Assembly: GCA_963693085.1 (NCBI GenBank)
Contig: OY856413.1
Span: 743,872,556-743,936,555 of the forward strand
Direction of reading: 5' to 3'
Source of the DNA: Alisma plantago-aquatica
Taxonomy: Eukaryota > Streptophyta > Magnoliopsida > Alismatales > Alismataceae
DNA length: 64,000 nucleotides
Both the position numbers and the translations under genes were made by a program. Shown here one piece after another: positions 48,398-59,534 of the stretch. The stretch's first letter is position 1, and each line of letters starts with the position of its first letter. The notes beneath the pieces are model-generated. The model made no database searches, had not been told where the DNA came from, and was given only the letters and a program-made list of their open reading frames with translations.

Positions 48398-50648
48398 ATC
48401 ACGGGATTGCAATTAAGTGTAACTTGATTAATATCAACAAGATGAGGTCTCATTATTCATTATCATGGTAGTTGGATGTGTCACCGAACTCTAAGTATCA
48501 TATATTTCATCGCTGATTTCAATATCTCAACTAGGTTATGCATATACATTATCAAGCAACATAGTGTGTCATGGGTTCATAAGCATTTAGAGTGATGCAT
48601 CACAACTAGATTGGGGATATATGATTAGAGTTCTAAGATCCTAAATAGAGAAATCATAGGATTTGCGAAACCTTAGTCCACATAAGCATCAACATTGGCG
48701 TATCTAGTCATATTGAGTCATAATCATGCAAGATTGTCACCATTAGGGTATAGATGGGATCTACTTGAGTTAGGCATCATAAACATCACCAAACTATTGA
48801 TTTGATATTATAATATAACATGGATGCTCCTTATGGTAAGATTTGCATAAGATTGGAGACTTAGTTGCCAACATGATTACTAGATCATATTTCAACTCAA
48901 GATTAGGGCATTTAATCATCTTAGGGCATATGCATGATTCACAAGGTATTTGGGTGCAAAAAGCATGATAAGTTACCGATTTAGGTCAAGCATGAGGATT
49001 AGAAGCACATTGAATTAGGGTTAGCATTAATAAAGTGATCTTTATCATATAGGTCCATTAAGGTCATTTCATCAACATAAGACCATTTTAGTATGCAAGT
49101 ATGAATAATTTTCTGAATCATGATGCACAAAGGTGTTCAAGAGACTGATATTAGGCTAACATTAAGATTTGGGACACACAACATCAAGATCATGCATTCA
49201 ATAATGATAAACATCTCAAAAGAACTTTATAAGCAAGAATTTTAGGATATTAGCAGAGGAAAAAGCAAATATAGTGTCTCCAAGTATTTTTAGTGGAAAA
49301 CTCACATTTTTTTATAAAAAAATCATATATTACATGCTAATTTTGGATGAGGGAGTGATTTGATATCATTTTTCAAAGTTTACCTCAAGAATAACAATAG
49401 TTGGCCCCCTTAGGTGGTGATTTCGAGTTGATTTGGCCTCTTTAAGGTCAAGCCCATCAGATTCCCGACCCACGACCATGCTCAGGTCTTCTCACAGTTT
49501 GAAACTATGATCTGACATCTGCCTCCTGCTCACAGACTCTAGTCATCACCCATTATCACTGCTAACCACTGGGGGGACGTTACCCATCACTAGCTGCAGC
49601 GCGCCTACTTGCGTGGGTATGGCTAGGCCGATGACTATTGGTGAGGTGATCCCTTTCTTTAGGGCTAGGGAAATCAAGATCCAAGGGTCTAATATCTTCT
49701 CCCCATCCCGCCCCAATCCCAGGCGGCCATGGCAGTTGTGGTTGGTAGGAGATATGAACAGTCAGGAAGGGGGTCCTCAGGTAGTGGAACATGGTCGTGG
49801 AGGTGAGCCGTGGACCTGTAGGCTCATCTTCGAGGTTGGAAAGGTGCGGTGGTAGCCTGAAGAGAAGGAGTGGCTCTCTAGAGTTACCTCAACCTGGAGG
49901 TCTGGGAACTCAAAGGAGATGTCTAGGGTCTGTGAAAGAGGGGGAAAGAGAGGGGAATGAGAGGGGGAAGTGAATGGGTTTGTTACTTTGCTAAAAAGAA
50001 GCAAGAATGGCGATTGATTGGTGGAGAAACAAAGAGTTAGGTGATCTCAATAACATTGGCACCTATAGACCGTGTAGAGGAAGGGGGTGAAGGGGGAGTC
50101 GTTCGATCAGGGGATGTATCCGAGGGGGGCGATCTGAGGGTCACAATTGATCGAAACAAACCAAAACACATAGATTGTTGAGTTGGAAAAGTGTGGGGGG
50201 GTTCCTCCCCTAATTGGGCCGCGATCCCACTCAGTCCCTATTGGGTCAAAAACTAATTAAATCAATGATAAAACAAAGATCAATTTGTTAAAGTTCAAGA
50301 GTCTATATCTTTGGCTATGATGGTCAGATTGGGGAAATTTTTAAATCTTTGAATTCACAATTGAATCCTATACATTATGACATACATTTGATAGAATAAA
50401 GAGATTATTGAATTGGTCCAATTTTGATTGTAAGTTTATTACACATAATAAGTATGTAACTTAGTTCAAAACTCAAATTGAAGGCATATATAAGCACAAA
50501 GTAATATCTAATCAAATGTAACTCATCAATTGAGCATACATCGACTCAAAGTCATCAAATTGTGGGTGAGGAAGGTTATTGGGTTCAATAGGAATCTAAT
50601 GAGTCAAGATGTACATAAATCAAATGGGAGAGAAAATCTAGGTTATCA
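48398..50648 (-). repeat. 5' LTR of second LARD-like element, part 2 (after nested insertion)
   Basis: Continues exactly where 18290 left off, matching 13013-15252. Ends AGGTTATCA at 50648 as the left LTR does. The following bases AAATT (50649-50653) are the expected right target duplication, but no partner was found near 12.1 kb. Confidence 0.65.
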
Positions 50649-50653
50649 AAATT

Positions 50654-51612
50654 TTCTGGGGTCTAATTGTTGTGCGATGATTTGTTTTTCTTGCCAGTCC
50701 AAATTTGTACAATCTATGATAATTTTCCTTCTTGGATCACTATTCTTGCTAGACTTCATAACCGATATCGCCACTTGTTAACCTCTCTCGTCATTGATCA
50801 TGATTCAATCAATCCTTATACTTGACTTTAGTGGTGGTGACTTTTGTTGGTACGGAAAAATATATCTTCCAAGTTGTGATGTTATGGTGGGCAGTGGATC
50901 AGATGACAAGATGTTTGACAATTGATGAATACATTTTAGAGTATCATGTAAATGAACATGGTGGTATCAACAAGAGATGTGGGTGTAAGTTATAATGTGG
51001 ATGTGTAAATGATGAGTTGAGAAAGCGTGTTGTTTATTATGAAATTATCTTATCAATTTTATTAAATTTTCATGACACACTATTGTTAGTGTAAGAGAAA
51101 GAATGTTTAATATGCCTATTTTTAGTGCCAGTTTGTGAAATTAATCTGACCATTAGAAATTATTTTATTGCGCAACTCGATTATACCTCCCATTTTGTAC
51201 TTTTGCAAGTTTATGAATAAAGAATTGAAGCTATGGATGTGCACGAGGTATTATTTCACAACCCTTCCTGAATTTGACTTTGCAACTAATGGTTATTAAG
51301 ATATTTTATAGATTTATCAGTCTAAAATTCATATTTTTCTAATAGCTTTGATATGGCTTATGTTTCAAGTTGATTGCGTTTTCTTAATGAAAAATGCCAT
51401 AACCAACATAAAAATGATCTTTAGATTATCTTTGATATTATTGTGTGAGTGAAATGAAAGGCTACTTATTGGCAAGGGAAGAAATAACTTTAACTACAAT
51501 GCATATAGATCTTTCATTTTCCATATGGGTATAATTATTGTAACGAACATGTTGTACACCTTTTCAAGAAGTACAAAATCTAACAAGTATATGCAACATA
51601 AATTTATGTACC
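50654..51612. other. Unassigned DNA
   Basis: AT-rich sequence right of the nested cluster. No LTR, TIR or coding similarity is seen. The 83-codon frame at 50530-50781 spans the LTR edge at 50648 and is therefore spurious. Confidence 0.35.
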
Positions 51613-51620
51613 AACATGGT

Positions 51621-53335
51621 CAGTGGCGGATCCAGAAATCTACCACAGGGGGGGGGCTGGATTAATATGAGTAGTGAGAAATATTGACTACAGATATAGA
51701 TGGAAAAATAATATTTATTTAGAAAAAATTGAAGAATTGTTTTTATCCAACGGAATGTCTCAATGTCTCCAAAATGAAAAATAATCTATTTGTACATAAA
51801 TGACATGATATAATTCACTATATCAAAGTAATGAACACATTATTTAACCATGTCTTTCAGATTCAATGACTAGATAATCAACAATATAATCATAATTCAC
51901 GGTAACCTGATCAGTGCAACATGCATAAAATTGATAGCACATAAGAAAAGTACCAGATATATTAAAAATGAGAAGATACTCACCTTTTAAGTGGAGAACA
52001 AACATCAAAATATAATATGACACTGTTTAGTGGATGGTGTCAGGATGAAAGACCCAAAAAAATTGTACCAGTCAAATATTATATACTATAAATGATATAA
52101 GTATAATGTATTATGTAATATCAATTTATTTTAAGATCTTAACACAATGATTTATATTAAGGAAACCTAAGAAAAGAAAGAAAGGAAAATATTTAATCTA
52201 GTTGTATAAACAGTATATAATGGAGGAAATTGAGGAATCAAAACTGAAGATAATGAAGAGGAAAGATCCAAAAATATCTCTTAATTTTTTATTTAAAAGT
52301 TGAAGAAGAGAGAACACTTATATATTTTTATGGACTTTCATTTCACATGACATCTTTAATGTTCTTTCTCCGTTTGATTAAAATTATATCTATAAGATGG
52401 CTTTTTCTACCTTTTCTTCTCCTTCTTATCCCACATTTTACATGTATTTTCCCTACTCTTCTTTTACCTTATGTCAATTCAATTCTTTTCTTTTGTTTTA
52501 TAGATAGAAATATTATCATTATTCCCCTAGTTCTTGTAAATTTGTAATTATTATTATATAGATTAAATTGATAATATCTAAATATTATATAATTAAAAGT
52601 TTATGAAATACCATGTAAAAATAAATATTATTTGGATCTATTTCTATATAGTAATATGGATATTTTCTTAATTTGAGAGTGATTTACTAATAATAGTTTA
52701 AAAGAAAAATATATATTTGAAGGTGATTAGTTGTACATGTATGATTATCACTTTTTTTCAATGGTGTATAATTATAATTGAGTGAACTTACTCAATTTAT
52801 AACTAATAATGTTTACCAATTAATGAGTCAATTATATCACACTAGATTCCAATAAATACATCAGCTTGATGCATGTTATATTTTTATAAATTTAATATTA
52901 TGTAATTAATTTCCATATTTAAGGGTAGATGACCCCGGTCTTTATAGTGCCCTGCTTTCAAGTATGGTAGGGGATACAAGTTTTATAAGTCTTAACACAA
53001 TTAATATGAAATTATTAAACAAATTTTATTAAGAGAGAAATCAAAGATATAATTTATTAAGCCGATAATCGATGGCATCTATATTAGGACTGTAAATTTT
53101 ATGATTTCTGAGGGGATAAGACACATAATCTATAATATATTAAATTTAACCCCTAAGAAATTTATAAAAATAAAGATGATAGGATTGATTAAAATCATAA
53201 GATTAAAAGTTACATTTTGTGTGATATAATATAGTATTTTTATAAAATACAAATTTGCACATGATATTATGGTAATAATAAAAATATTTTTTTGAGGGGG
53301 GCTTCAGCCTGGGCAGCCCCCCCTCTGGTTCCGCC
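51621..53335 (+). mobile_element. Non-autonomous hAT-like element, copy 1
   Basis: Begins CAGTGGCGGATCCAGA and ends CTCTGGTTCCGCC; the final bases of the right end (CCTG in copy 2) are missing. Flanks AACATGGT (51613-51620) and TACATGGT (53336-53343) match in seven of eight positions, fitting an 8-bp hAT duplication. Very similar to copy 3 in reverse orientation, less to copy 2. A 66-codon hydrophobic frame (52347-52547) recurs in copy 3 but lacks transposase motifs. Confidence 0.72.
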
Positions 53336-53343
53336 TACATGGT

Positions 53344-53940
53344 AATTTATCTTAATGAATTATCTTTTTATACGAATCACATAGTCTGTGCCTAGAGGCA
53401 CAATGTCCGTTTCCATGGCTTGACTAATGACTATTTTAAATTTTGTTAACATTAAAATAGCTATTGCATTTCGTCAGCACCTCGTGCTCTTTTACTAATG
53501 AGACAAGGCTTATTGTTGAAGTTGTTGTTGAAAATGATCCGTATATGTTGATGTTTTTAACTTGTCAACCGGAGGAAGTGACATGAATGGTATATCCAAT
53601 TAGGAGGATGAGCTGCAGTTTGTTTACTGTTATATCCTCTTTTCTTGAGTCTGCGTATAGTTTCTTATTGTATAGTATCCGATTACTATTCTATACCTTA
53701 GTTGCTTCTTTCTCTGTATATATTTTGGCTATTATTTTGTCAACTGATAGAGCATGTGTTGGCCTTGAAGGTCTGTTACTTGCCTTCTTGTATGTCGTTA
53801 GTTGGGACATTTAGAGTTATATACATAGATTCATATTATACTGGTGTTGAGTTATAGAGTTTAATTTCCTCTAGTGCAACTCCACATAACTGGCTGCTAA
53901 TATTGTTGGGGTTCTTTTGTTGATAGGATTTTTTTTTCGA
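53344..53940. other. Unassigned DNA with a possible terminal exon
   Basis: AT-rich. Apart from the candidate exon at 53478-53586 nothing is recognisable. The frame at 53587-53814 (75 codons, hydrophobic) is likely chance. Confidence 0.3.
53478..53586 (+). pseudogene. Possible terminal exon of an unidentified gene
   Basis: A pyrimidine-rich tract ending TTTCGTCAG, like a splice acceptor, is followed by an open frame containing NETRLIVEVVVENDPYMLMF and ending CQPEEVT at a TGA (53584-53586). Composition is more protein-like than the surroundings. I do not recognise the family and cannot find an upstream exon, so it may be a fragment or chance. Confidence 0.2.
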
Positions 53941-54395
53941 AAAAAACCAAATTGACATACTTTGCTAAAAATAATATTCTTCTTGGCACTCCCGGAAAAA
54001 TAATTTTCAGAATAGCACGCTTTACTGTAAAACCACCCCATAAAGTGGCCTTTTTTTAGATTTATTTGGATGTCGAAACCGCCAGTGTGGTTGGCGTTTC
54101 TAATAAAAAATAAAAAATTAAAGTATTTAAAAAAAAAAACTTCACAAGAGGTGGCGCTTTCCAAGTTGAATTCCACTCCATTCAAAGCTGAAAAGCGCCA
54201 ATATGTGTGGAGTTTTCCATTTTTTTTTGAATTTTTTTTTCATTAAAAAGTCGCCAATCAAAGTGGCGTGTAAGTACTCAGATATGAACGCCACTTCATG
54301 TGGCAGATTCAATAACAAGTGTGTTATTACGGTAAATATTTTACTTAGAGTGTTAGAAGGGAAATATTTTTGTTAAAGTGTGCTATATTAATTTT
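53941..54395. mobile_element. Foldback (MITE-like) element A
   Basis: The ends are inverted repeats of about 75 bp with mismatches (left CATACTTTGCTAAAAATAAT, right in reverse GCACACTTTAACAAAAATAT). The interior has several GTGGCG/CGCCAC boxes. It is related in both ends and boxes to element B at 61431-61890. No coding sequence. Confidence 0.55.
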
Positions 54396-54790
54396 TTTTT
54401 TCTTCAGCCCTGTTACCGAGTATGCATAATGGCGTTGCCAACTGACTGCTTATTCTAGTTAATTGTGTTCGGATTCACCTTCAGTTCTAACTAGCTGTTG
54501 TGCGGATTTATACATTGTATTTCTGTAAATTGAATTGAGGTACACGTGTATGTTGCTTTAAATTTGCTCTAAATTAGCACAAATTGATGTCTGTCTTGTT
54601 CCGTCGTCGGTCAATATTTCTCCTAAATTTGACTTCAATCCAGTACACACTTGTTGCAGACTTGTCTCCAGTTTGTATCTAAATTGATAGTTATCAGACA
54701 TACGACCGTGCCAAATTGAGCTAGTTATATACTAGTGCGTGGAGAAACACATGAGTATGACCCCAACATACAAACTATTATCTCTTGCAA
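54396..54790. other. Unassigned DNA
   Basis: No repeat or coding feature recognised. It lies between foldback element A and the possible kinase fragment. Confidence 0.3.
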
Positions 54791-54799
54791 ATTAATTAC

Positions 54800-54990
54800 A
54801 ATCAATCAATCACTATGCTCAGTCTTCGTCACCGTCCACACTATGTCTTCATCGTCGGCCTTCTCGCCGGGTTGGGATCGGTGCAGTCCAGGGTGGAGAA
54901 TGGAGATAACTGTTAGCAGATCCTCCTTCGGCCGATTAAAAAGAATAATTCTAGCCGTAACTAGTTGGCCACCCGGCCACCCACCCGGCT
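54800..54990 (-). pseudogene. Possible C-terminal fragment of a receptor-like kinase
   Basis: The minus strand encodes a piece containing GLHRSQPGEKADDEDIV and WTVTKTE, recalling the last helices of plant receptor-kinase domains (C...P..RP.M..IV). If correct, it is the continuation of the fragment at 58830-59350, displaced by the inverted-repeat-bounded insertion between them. Similarity is weak. Confidence 0.28.
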
Positions 54991-55550
54991 GGGGCTGCTG
55001 CAAAGCCAAATGTGAGCCATTTTTATTTATTTTTAAATAGGAGAGAAGTACAAAAAAGGAAAAATTTGTGTCGCTCATAACTTTCAAGCTACAATAAATT
55101 TTTCAATGAAAAAAAGTACTAAATTCATAATAAAAATACTTTCCAAAAAGACCAATGTTGACATATTTAAAAAAAAAACAATATGAGAAAATATAATATA
55201 TGTGTTTTGGGTATATCCGTCCATATTTTGGGTACATGCCCATAGTGTAGATTTTGTCTCGTACAACCAACCACATTAAAAGTAAAAAAATAAAAGAGAG
55301 AGAAAATGATTGTGTTCACAATTTTCGTCCAGTTTTATTTATTAAAGAAATAAATGATGAGAGAAATAGAAGAGAGAGAAAATGTTTTTGTCCATAACTT
55401 TCAATCCGGAACATATTTTTTAATGAAATAAATTGCATTAGAATTCTTGTAAAAAAATACTTTCCATCAAGACTAGTGTTGACATACTTTAAAATATTGA
55501 TAATATGAGAGAAAAATATAGTATTTGTATTTTAGGATACCATACACGTC

Positions 55551-58150
55551 TCATACAGTACCTCTAGTACTGTGCGTGTAATACTATACTTTACATTACA
55601 AAATGTGATCATTAGTATTGTACTTCTTGTACCAACAAGATCGTCAAACTATGTATTGTTGTTATGTCTCATACGGTACCTCTAGTACTGTACGTCTAAT
55701 ACTATACTTTGTATTACGAAATGTGGTTGTTAGTACTGTACTTATAGTAACAACAAGATCATCAAATCATGTATTGTTGTTATGTCTCGTACGGTACACT
55801 TAATATTGTACGTCTAGTACTGTACTTTGTATTACAAAATGTAGTTGTTATACTGTACTTATTGTACCAACAAGCTCATCAAATCATGTATTGTTGTTAT
55901 GTCTCATACGGTACCTCTAGTACTAAATGTCTAGTACTATACTTTATATTACAAAATGTGGTTGTCAGTACTGTACTTCTTGTACCAACAAGATCATCAA
56001 ATCATGTATTATTGTTATGTCTCATACGGTACGTCTAGTACTGTACGTCTAATACTATACTTTGTATTATGAAATGTGGCTGTTAGTACTGTACTTATAG
56101 TAACAACAAGATCATCAAATCATGTATTGTTGTTATGTCTCGTACGGTACCTCTAGTATTGTACGTCTAGCAGTGGTGGATCTAGAAATCTACCATGGGG
56201 GGCTGAATTACTATGAGTAGTGATGATGAGGAAAATAATATTTATTTAAAAAAATGAAGAAAAATATACTTAATAAGTGTCTCATTGTCTCCAACATATA
56301 AAATAAGCTATTTTTAAAAAAATCTAATGAAATGATAAATTTACTATTCAAAATAATGAATTTGTTTAAATGTCTAAGGTCATAACTAACACATTATTTG
56401 ACATATCTTTTAGATTAAATAACTAGAAGATCAACAATACAATCATAATTCATGATCACTTGATCTGTACAATGTGCATACAATTGGCAATGTGTAAAAA
56501 AAAATAGTTATATTAAAAATGAGAACAAAATCAGCTTTTAAGTGGAGAACAAGCATTAAAATATAATATGACATCATTTAGTGGATGGTGTCATACTATA
56601 AGAATTAAAAAATTATAACAGTCAAATCTTATACTATAAAGGATATAAGTATAATGTACTTGGTATATTATAAGATCTTGACACAATGTTCAGTTGAAGG
56701 AAACTTTAGAGAGAAAAAAGAAGGAATATATTTAATGTGGCTGTATGAATAACATATGATGGAGAAGCATATTGGGAAATAAAAAGTGAAGAGAATGAAG
56801 AGGAAAGATCCATGCGTATTTTTTACCTAAAAGATGAAAAAAAGAGGATATGAAAGAAATATTATATATTTTTATTAACTTTTATTTTACATGTCATCTT
56901 TATTTTTCTCTCTCTATTTGATTAAAATTATATTTACTAGGTGGAATTTTTCACATTTCTTTCCTTCTTACCCCACATTTTATATATTTTCTCTACTTTT
57001 TTTTACCTTATGCCAATTCAATCGTCTTATTTTCTTTTATAGATAGAAATATTGCCATTATCTTCTCAAGTTCTTGTAAATTTGTAATAATTATTACTTG
57101 ACTTAAAACTTATAATATCTAAATATTATATAACTAAAAAAGTTTGTGAAGTACCATCTAACAGTAAATATTATTTGGATATATTTCTATATAGTAATAT
57201 AAATCTTTTCTTATTTGAGAGTGATTGACTGATAAAAGTTTGAAAGAAAAATACATAAATAGAAGGTGATAGTTGTGCATGTATGGTTATCATTTTTTCC
57301 AATGGTGTATAATTAAAATTGAGTGAACTTACTCAATTTATAGCTAATAGTATATGTTAATTAATAAGTCAACTATATTACATCAAAATTTAGTTAATAG
57401 GTCAACATGATGCATGATATATTTTTATAAACTTCATTTTGTATAATTATTTTCATCTTTTATGTGTACATACCCCTAGTCTTATAGAGATTATTGACAT
57501 TCAAATAAGGGAGACAATTTGTGTAACTCTTAACACAATTAATATGAAACTATTAAAAAAATTAGTATGATAGAAATGAAATATATGATTTCTTAAGCTC
57601 ATAATTGATGACATGCATATTAGGACGGTAAATTTTATAATTTGTGAGTATATAAGACACATAATCTACAAATATATTAAGTTTAACCATCAAGAAGTTC
57701 ATATGATAGGATTGACTGAAATCATAAGACTAAAAGTCGCATTTTGTACGATGTAATACTTTTTTTTACAAAATACAAATATGTACATGGTATCATAATA
57801 ACAATAAAAATATTTTTTGGAGGAGGGCTTCAGCCCTGACAGCCCCCCCCTCTGGCTACGCCCCTGACATCTAGTACTCTATTTTGTATTATAAAATGTG
57901 GTTGTTAGTATTGTACTTCTTGTACCAATAAGATCATCAAATCATGTATTGTTGTTATGTCTCATATGGTACGTCTAGTACTATACTTTATATTACAAAA
58001 TGTGGTTGTTAGTACTGTACTTCTTGTACCAATAAGATCATCAAATCATGTATTATTGTTATGTCTCGTATGGTACCTATAGTACTGTACGTCTAGTACT
58101 ATACTTTGTATTACAAAATGTGGTTGTTAGTACTATACTTCTTGTAGAAT
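55551..58150 (+). repeat. 117-bp tandem repeat, about nine units, split by a hAT copy
   Basis: Units begin near 55551, 55670, 55786, 55903, 56021 and 56137, and after the hAT at about 57866, 57961 and 58065. Each has CATACGGTACCTCTAGTACT, TTACAAAATGTGG and CATGTATTGTTGTTATG. Spacing is 116-119 bp, mostly a multiple of three, which produces a repetitive open frame (55618-56038) that I regard as a by-product. Two further diverged pieces lie to about 58400. Confidence 0.88.
56171..57865 (+). mobile_element. Non-autonomous hAT-like element, copy 2 (within tandem repeat)
   Basis: Begins CAGTGGTGGATCTAGA and ends GGCTACGCCCCTG. Flanks ACGTCTAG (56163-56170) and ACATCTAG (57866-57873) agree in seven of eight bases. 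The insertion interrupts a repeat unit, which fixes its limits independently. More diverged than copies 1 and 3. No transposase. Confidence 0.78.
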
Positions 58151-58829
58151 TTGTCTGTATCTTTGTATACAACTTTTGTTAAACACTACATTATGAATGT
58201 ATGCAAAAATTAATATAAATGATAAAATGTACATTACTTACATATTTGTGACGAAATATTGAGTACGACAAACAAAGAGGCACTTAGTATTATACGTCTG
58301 TACATATTACGAATGTAAATACTTAATAAAAATAGAATGTGGTTGTTAGTATCGTACTTCTAGTAGTGTATTTTGTATTATAAAATTTGACTGTAAGCAC
58401 TGTATTTCTTGTAGAATGTGTGGGTATCCTTGTAACTGATTTTTGTCAAATGTCACATTTTGAATGCATGCAAAAATTAATATAAATGATAACATGTACA
58501 ATACTTATGGATTTATGACATACTATATAATATGAAGAAATAAAGAGACAATAAGTATTACACCTGAATGGTCAATCTGAGTATAGTACCCTAAAATGTA
58601 CTGTGCTTTTGTATACTTCTCTCCTCTCTTAATGTACGTCTAACATTATTTTTTCTAAAGTATGTCAACATTGGTCTTGATATAAAGTATTTTTCATAAG
58701 GAATCTGATGTTTTTTATTTTGAAAAAAATTCATTCAGAATTAAAAATTATGAGCAAAATCATTTTCTCTCTTCTTTTTATTCTTTTCTTATCTTTGCAG
58801 CAACTTTTTACCACGTCAGCAGCGCTTGT

Positions 58830-59350
58830 AGCATTACTCTTTAAAAACTTGATCGTCATGAAGCATCGGGTCAAAAAGCTGCATCCGTTGGTTGATCTGG
58901 ATCCTAGTTCCAAGCATGCCTTACTGACTCAGCCAATCAATGTGGTGAATTGGGTCTCTTTCAGTGAGCATCTCCAGCAAGACCACGCTAAAGTTGTAGT
59001 TCTCTAACTGCCTCCTTCACCTCGGTTGAGGGCTTGTAATTAGTGTGAGTAGACCACTTTCACAAAGTCGGATACCACGCACCATGGCTGGTGAGGAAGA
59101 TATTGGAGGATTTCACATTCCCGACCCGCTGATACAACTTGCCATCGTTCAATATATGAAGTTGGTCGAGGGCTGCCGCGGATGCTATTAGAATTTGCAA
59201 ACGGTTCTCCCAAATAATATAACTTAGTAAATTTATCATTCTAAAGGTATCACACACACAGAGAGACAGAGATATGAAACCGTAATTAAGACTAGTTTGG
59301 TTGCAAGCAGTTACAAATACACCGGATGACATTAAAATCAGGAAATGCAA
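58830..59350 (-). pseudogene. Receptor-like kinase fragment (catalytic C-lobe)
   Basis: Minus-strand pieces WENRLQILIASAAALDQLH, VKSSNIFLTSHG and, in a second frame, YNFSVVLLEMLTERDP and LFDPML follow the order of plant LRR receptor-like kinases of the atypical, pollen-receptor-like type (W..RL.I..G.A..L..LH, LKSSN..L, Y.FGVVLLE.LTG). The usual catalytic HRD/DFG residues are not seen, common in this subgroup. Stops and a frame change show it is broken. Confidence 0.5.
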
Positions 59351-59534
59351 AACATGATTCGTAACTGAATGTTCGATTGCTTGATTAAGTGTAGCTTTAA
59401 CTCAATTTCTTCCATTGTTTCTATTTGGTTGGAGTAGTACGTACTTGTTGTTGTGGTCACGGATGGTGAGCTTACCACCTATAAATATTTTCTCATTACG
59501 TATCTAGTAATGTCATTATTGGTTGCTTTGTATG

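Larger units (their letters stand above)
12090..50648 (-). mobile_element. Second non-autonomous LTR element (LARD-like), host of the nested insertions
   Basis: Sequence from about 12.1 to 15.25 kb recurs as two separated pieces, about 17.35-18.29 kb and 48.39-50.65 kb. Joined, these give an LTR of about 3.2 kb matching the left copy. A polypurine tract sits just right of the left LTR in minus orientation, so the element runs right to left. The internal region (15253-17350) has no recognisable coding sequence. The 30.1 kb splitting the 5' LTR is the nested set of three later insertions. The left boundary is uncertain by some tens of bases and I could not find a clear primer site or target duplication. 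Confidence 0.68.
55005..58830. mobile_element. Possible insertion bounded by long inverted repeats
   Basis: The left segments 55050-55210 and 55360-55505 (a direct duplicate of each other) match the reverse complement of 58640-58800. Shared words are GAGAGAAAATG, AATACTTTCC/AATACTTTAT, and CCAATGTTGACATA. Between them lies a 117-bp tandem repeat with a hAT inserted. The arrangement suggests a DNA transposon with long terminal inverted repeats (Mutator-type is one option), but exact ends and a target duplication were not found and no transposase is visible. Confidence 0.4.

Noticed and set aside
52347..52547. Hydrophobic 66-codon frame in hAT copies 1 and 3 as a membrane protein
   Set aside because: It arises from T-rich sequence, is broken in copy 2, and lacks start context or family similarity.
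55618..56038. Repetitive protein encoded by the tandem repeat
   Set aside because: The open frame follows from unit lengths near a multiple of three; codon use is not protein-like and units after the hAT are out of phase.
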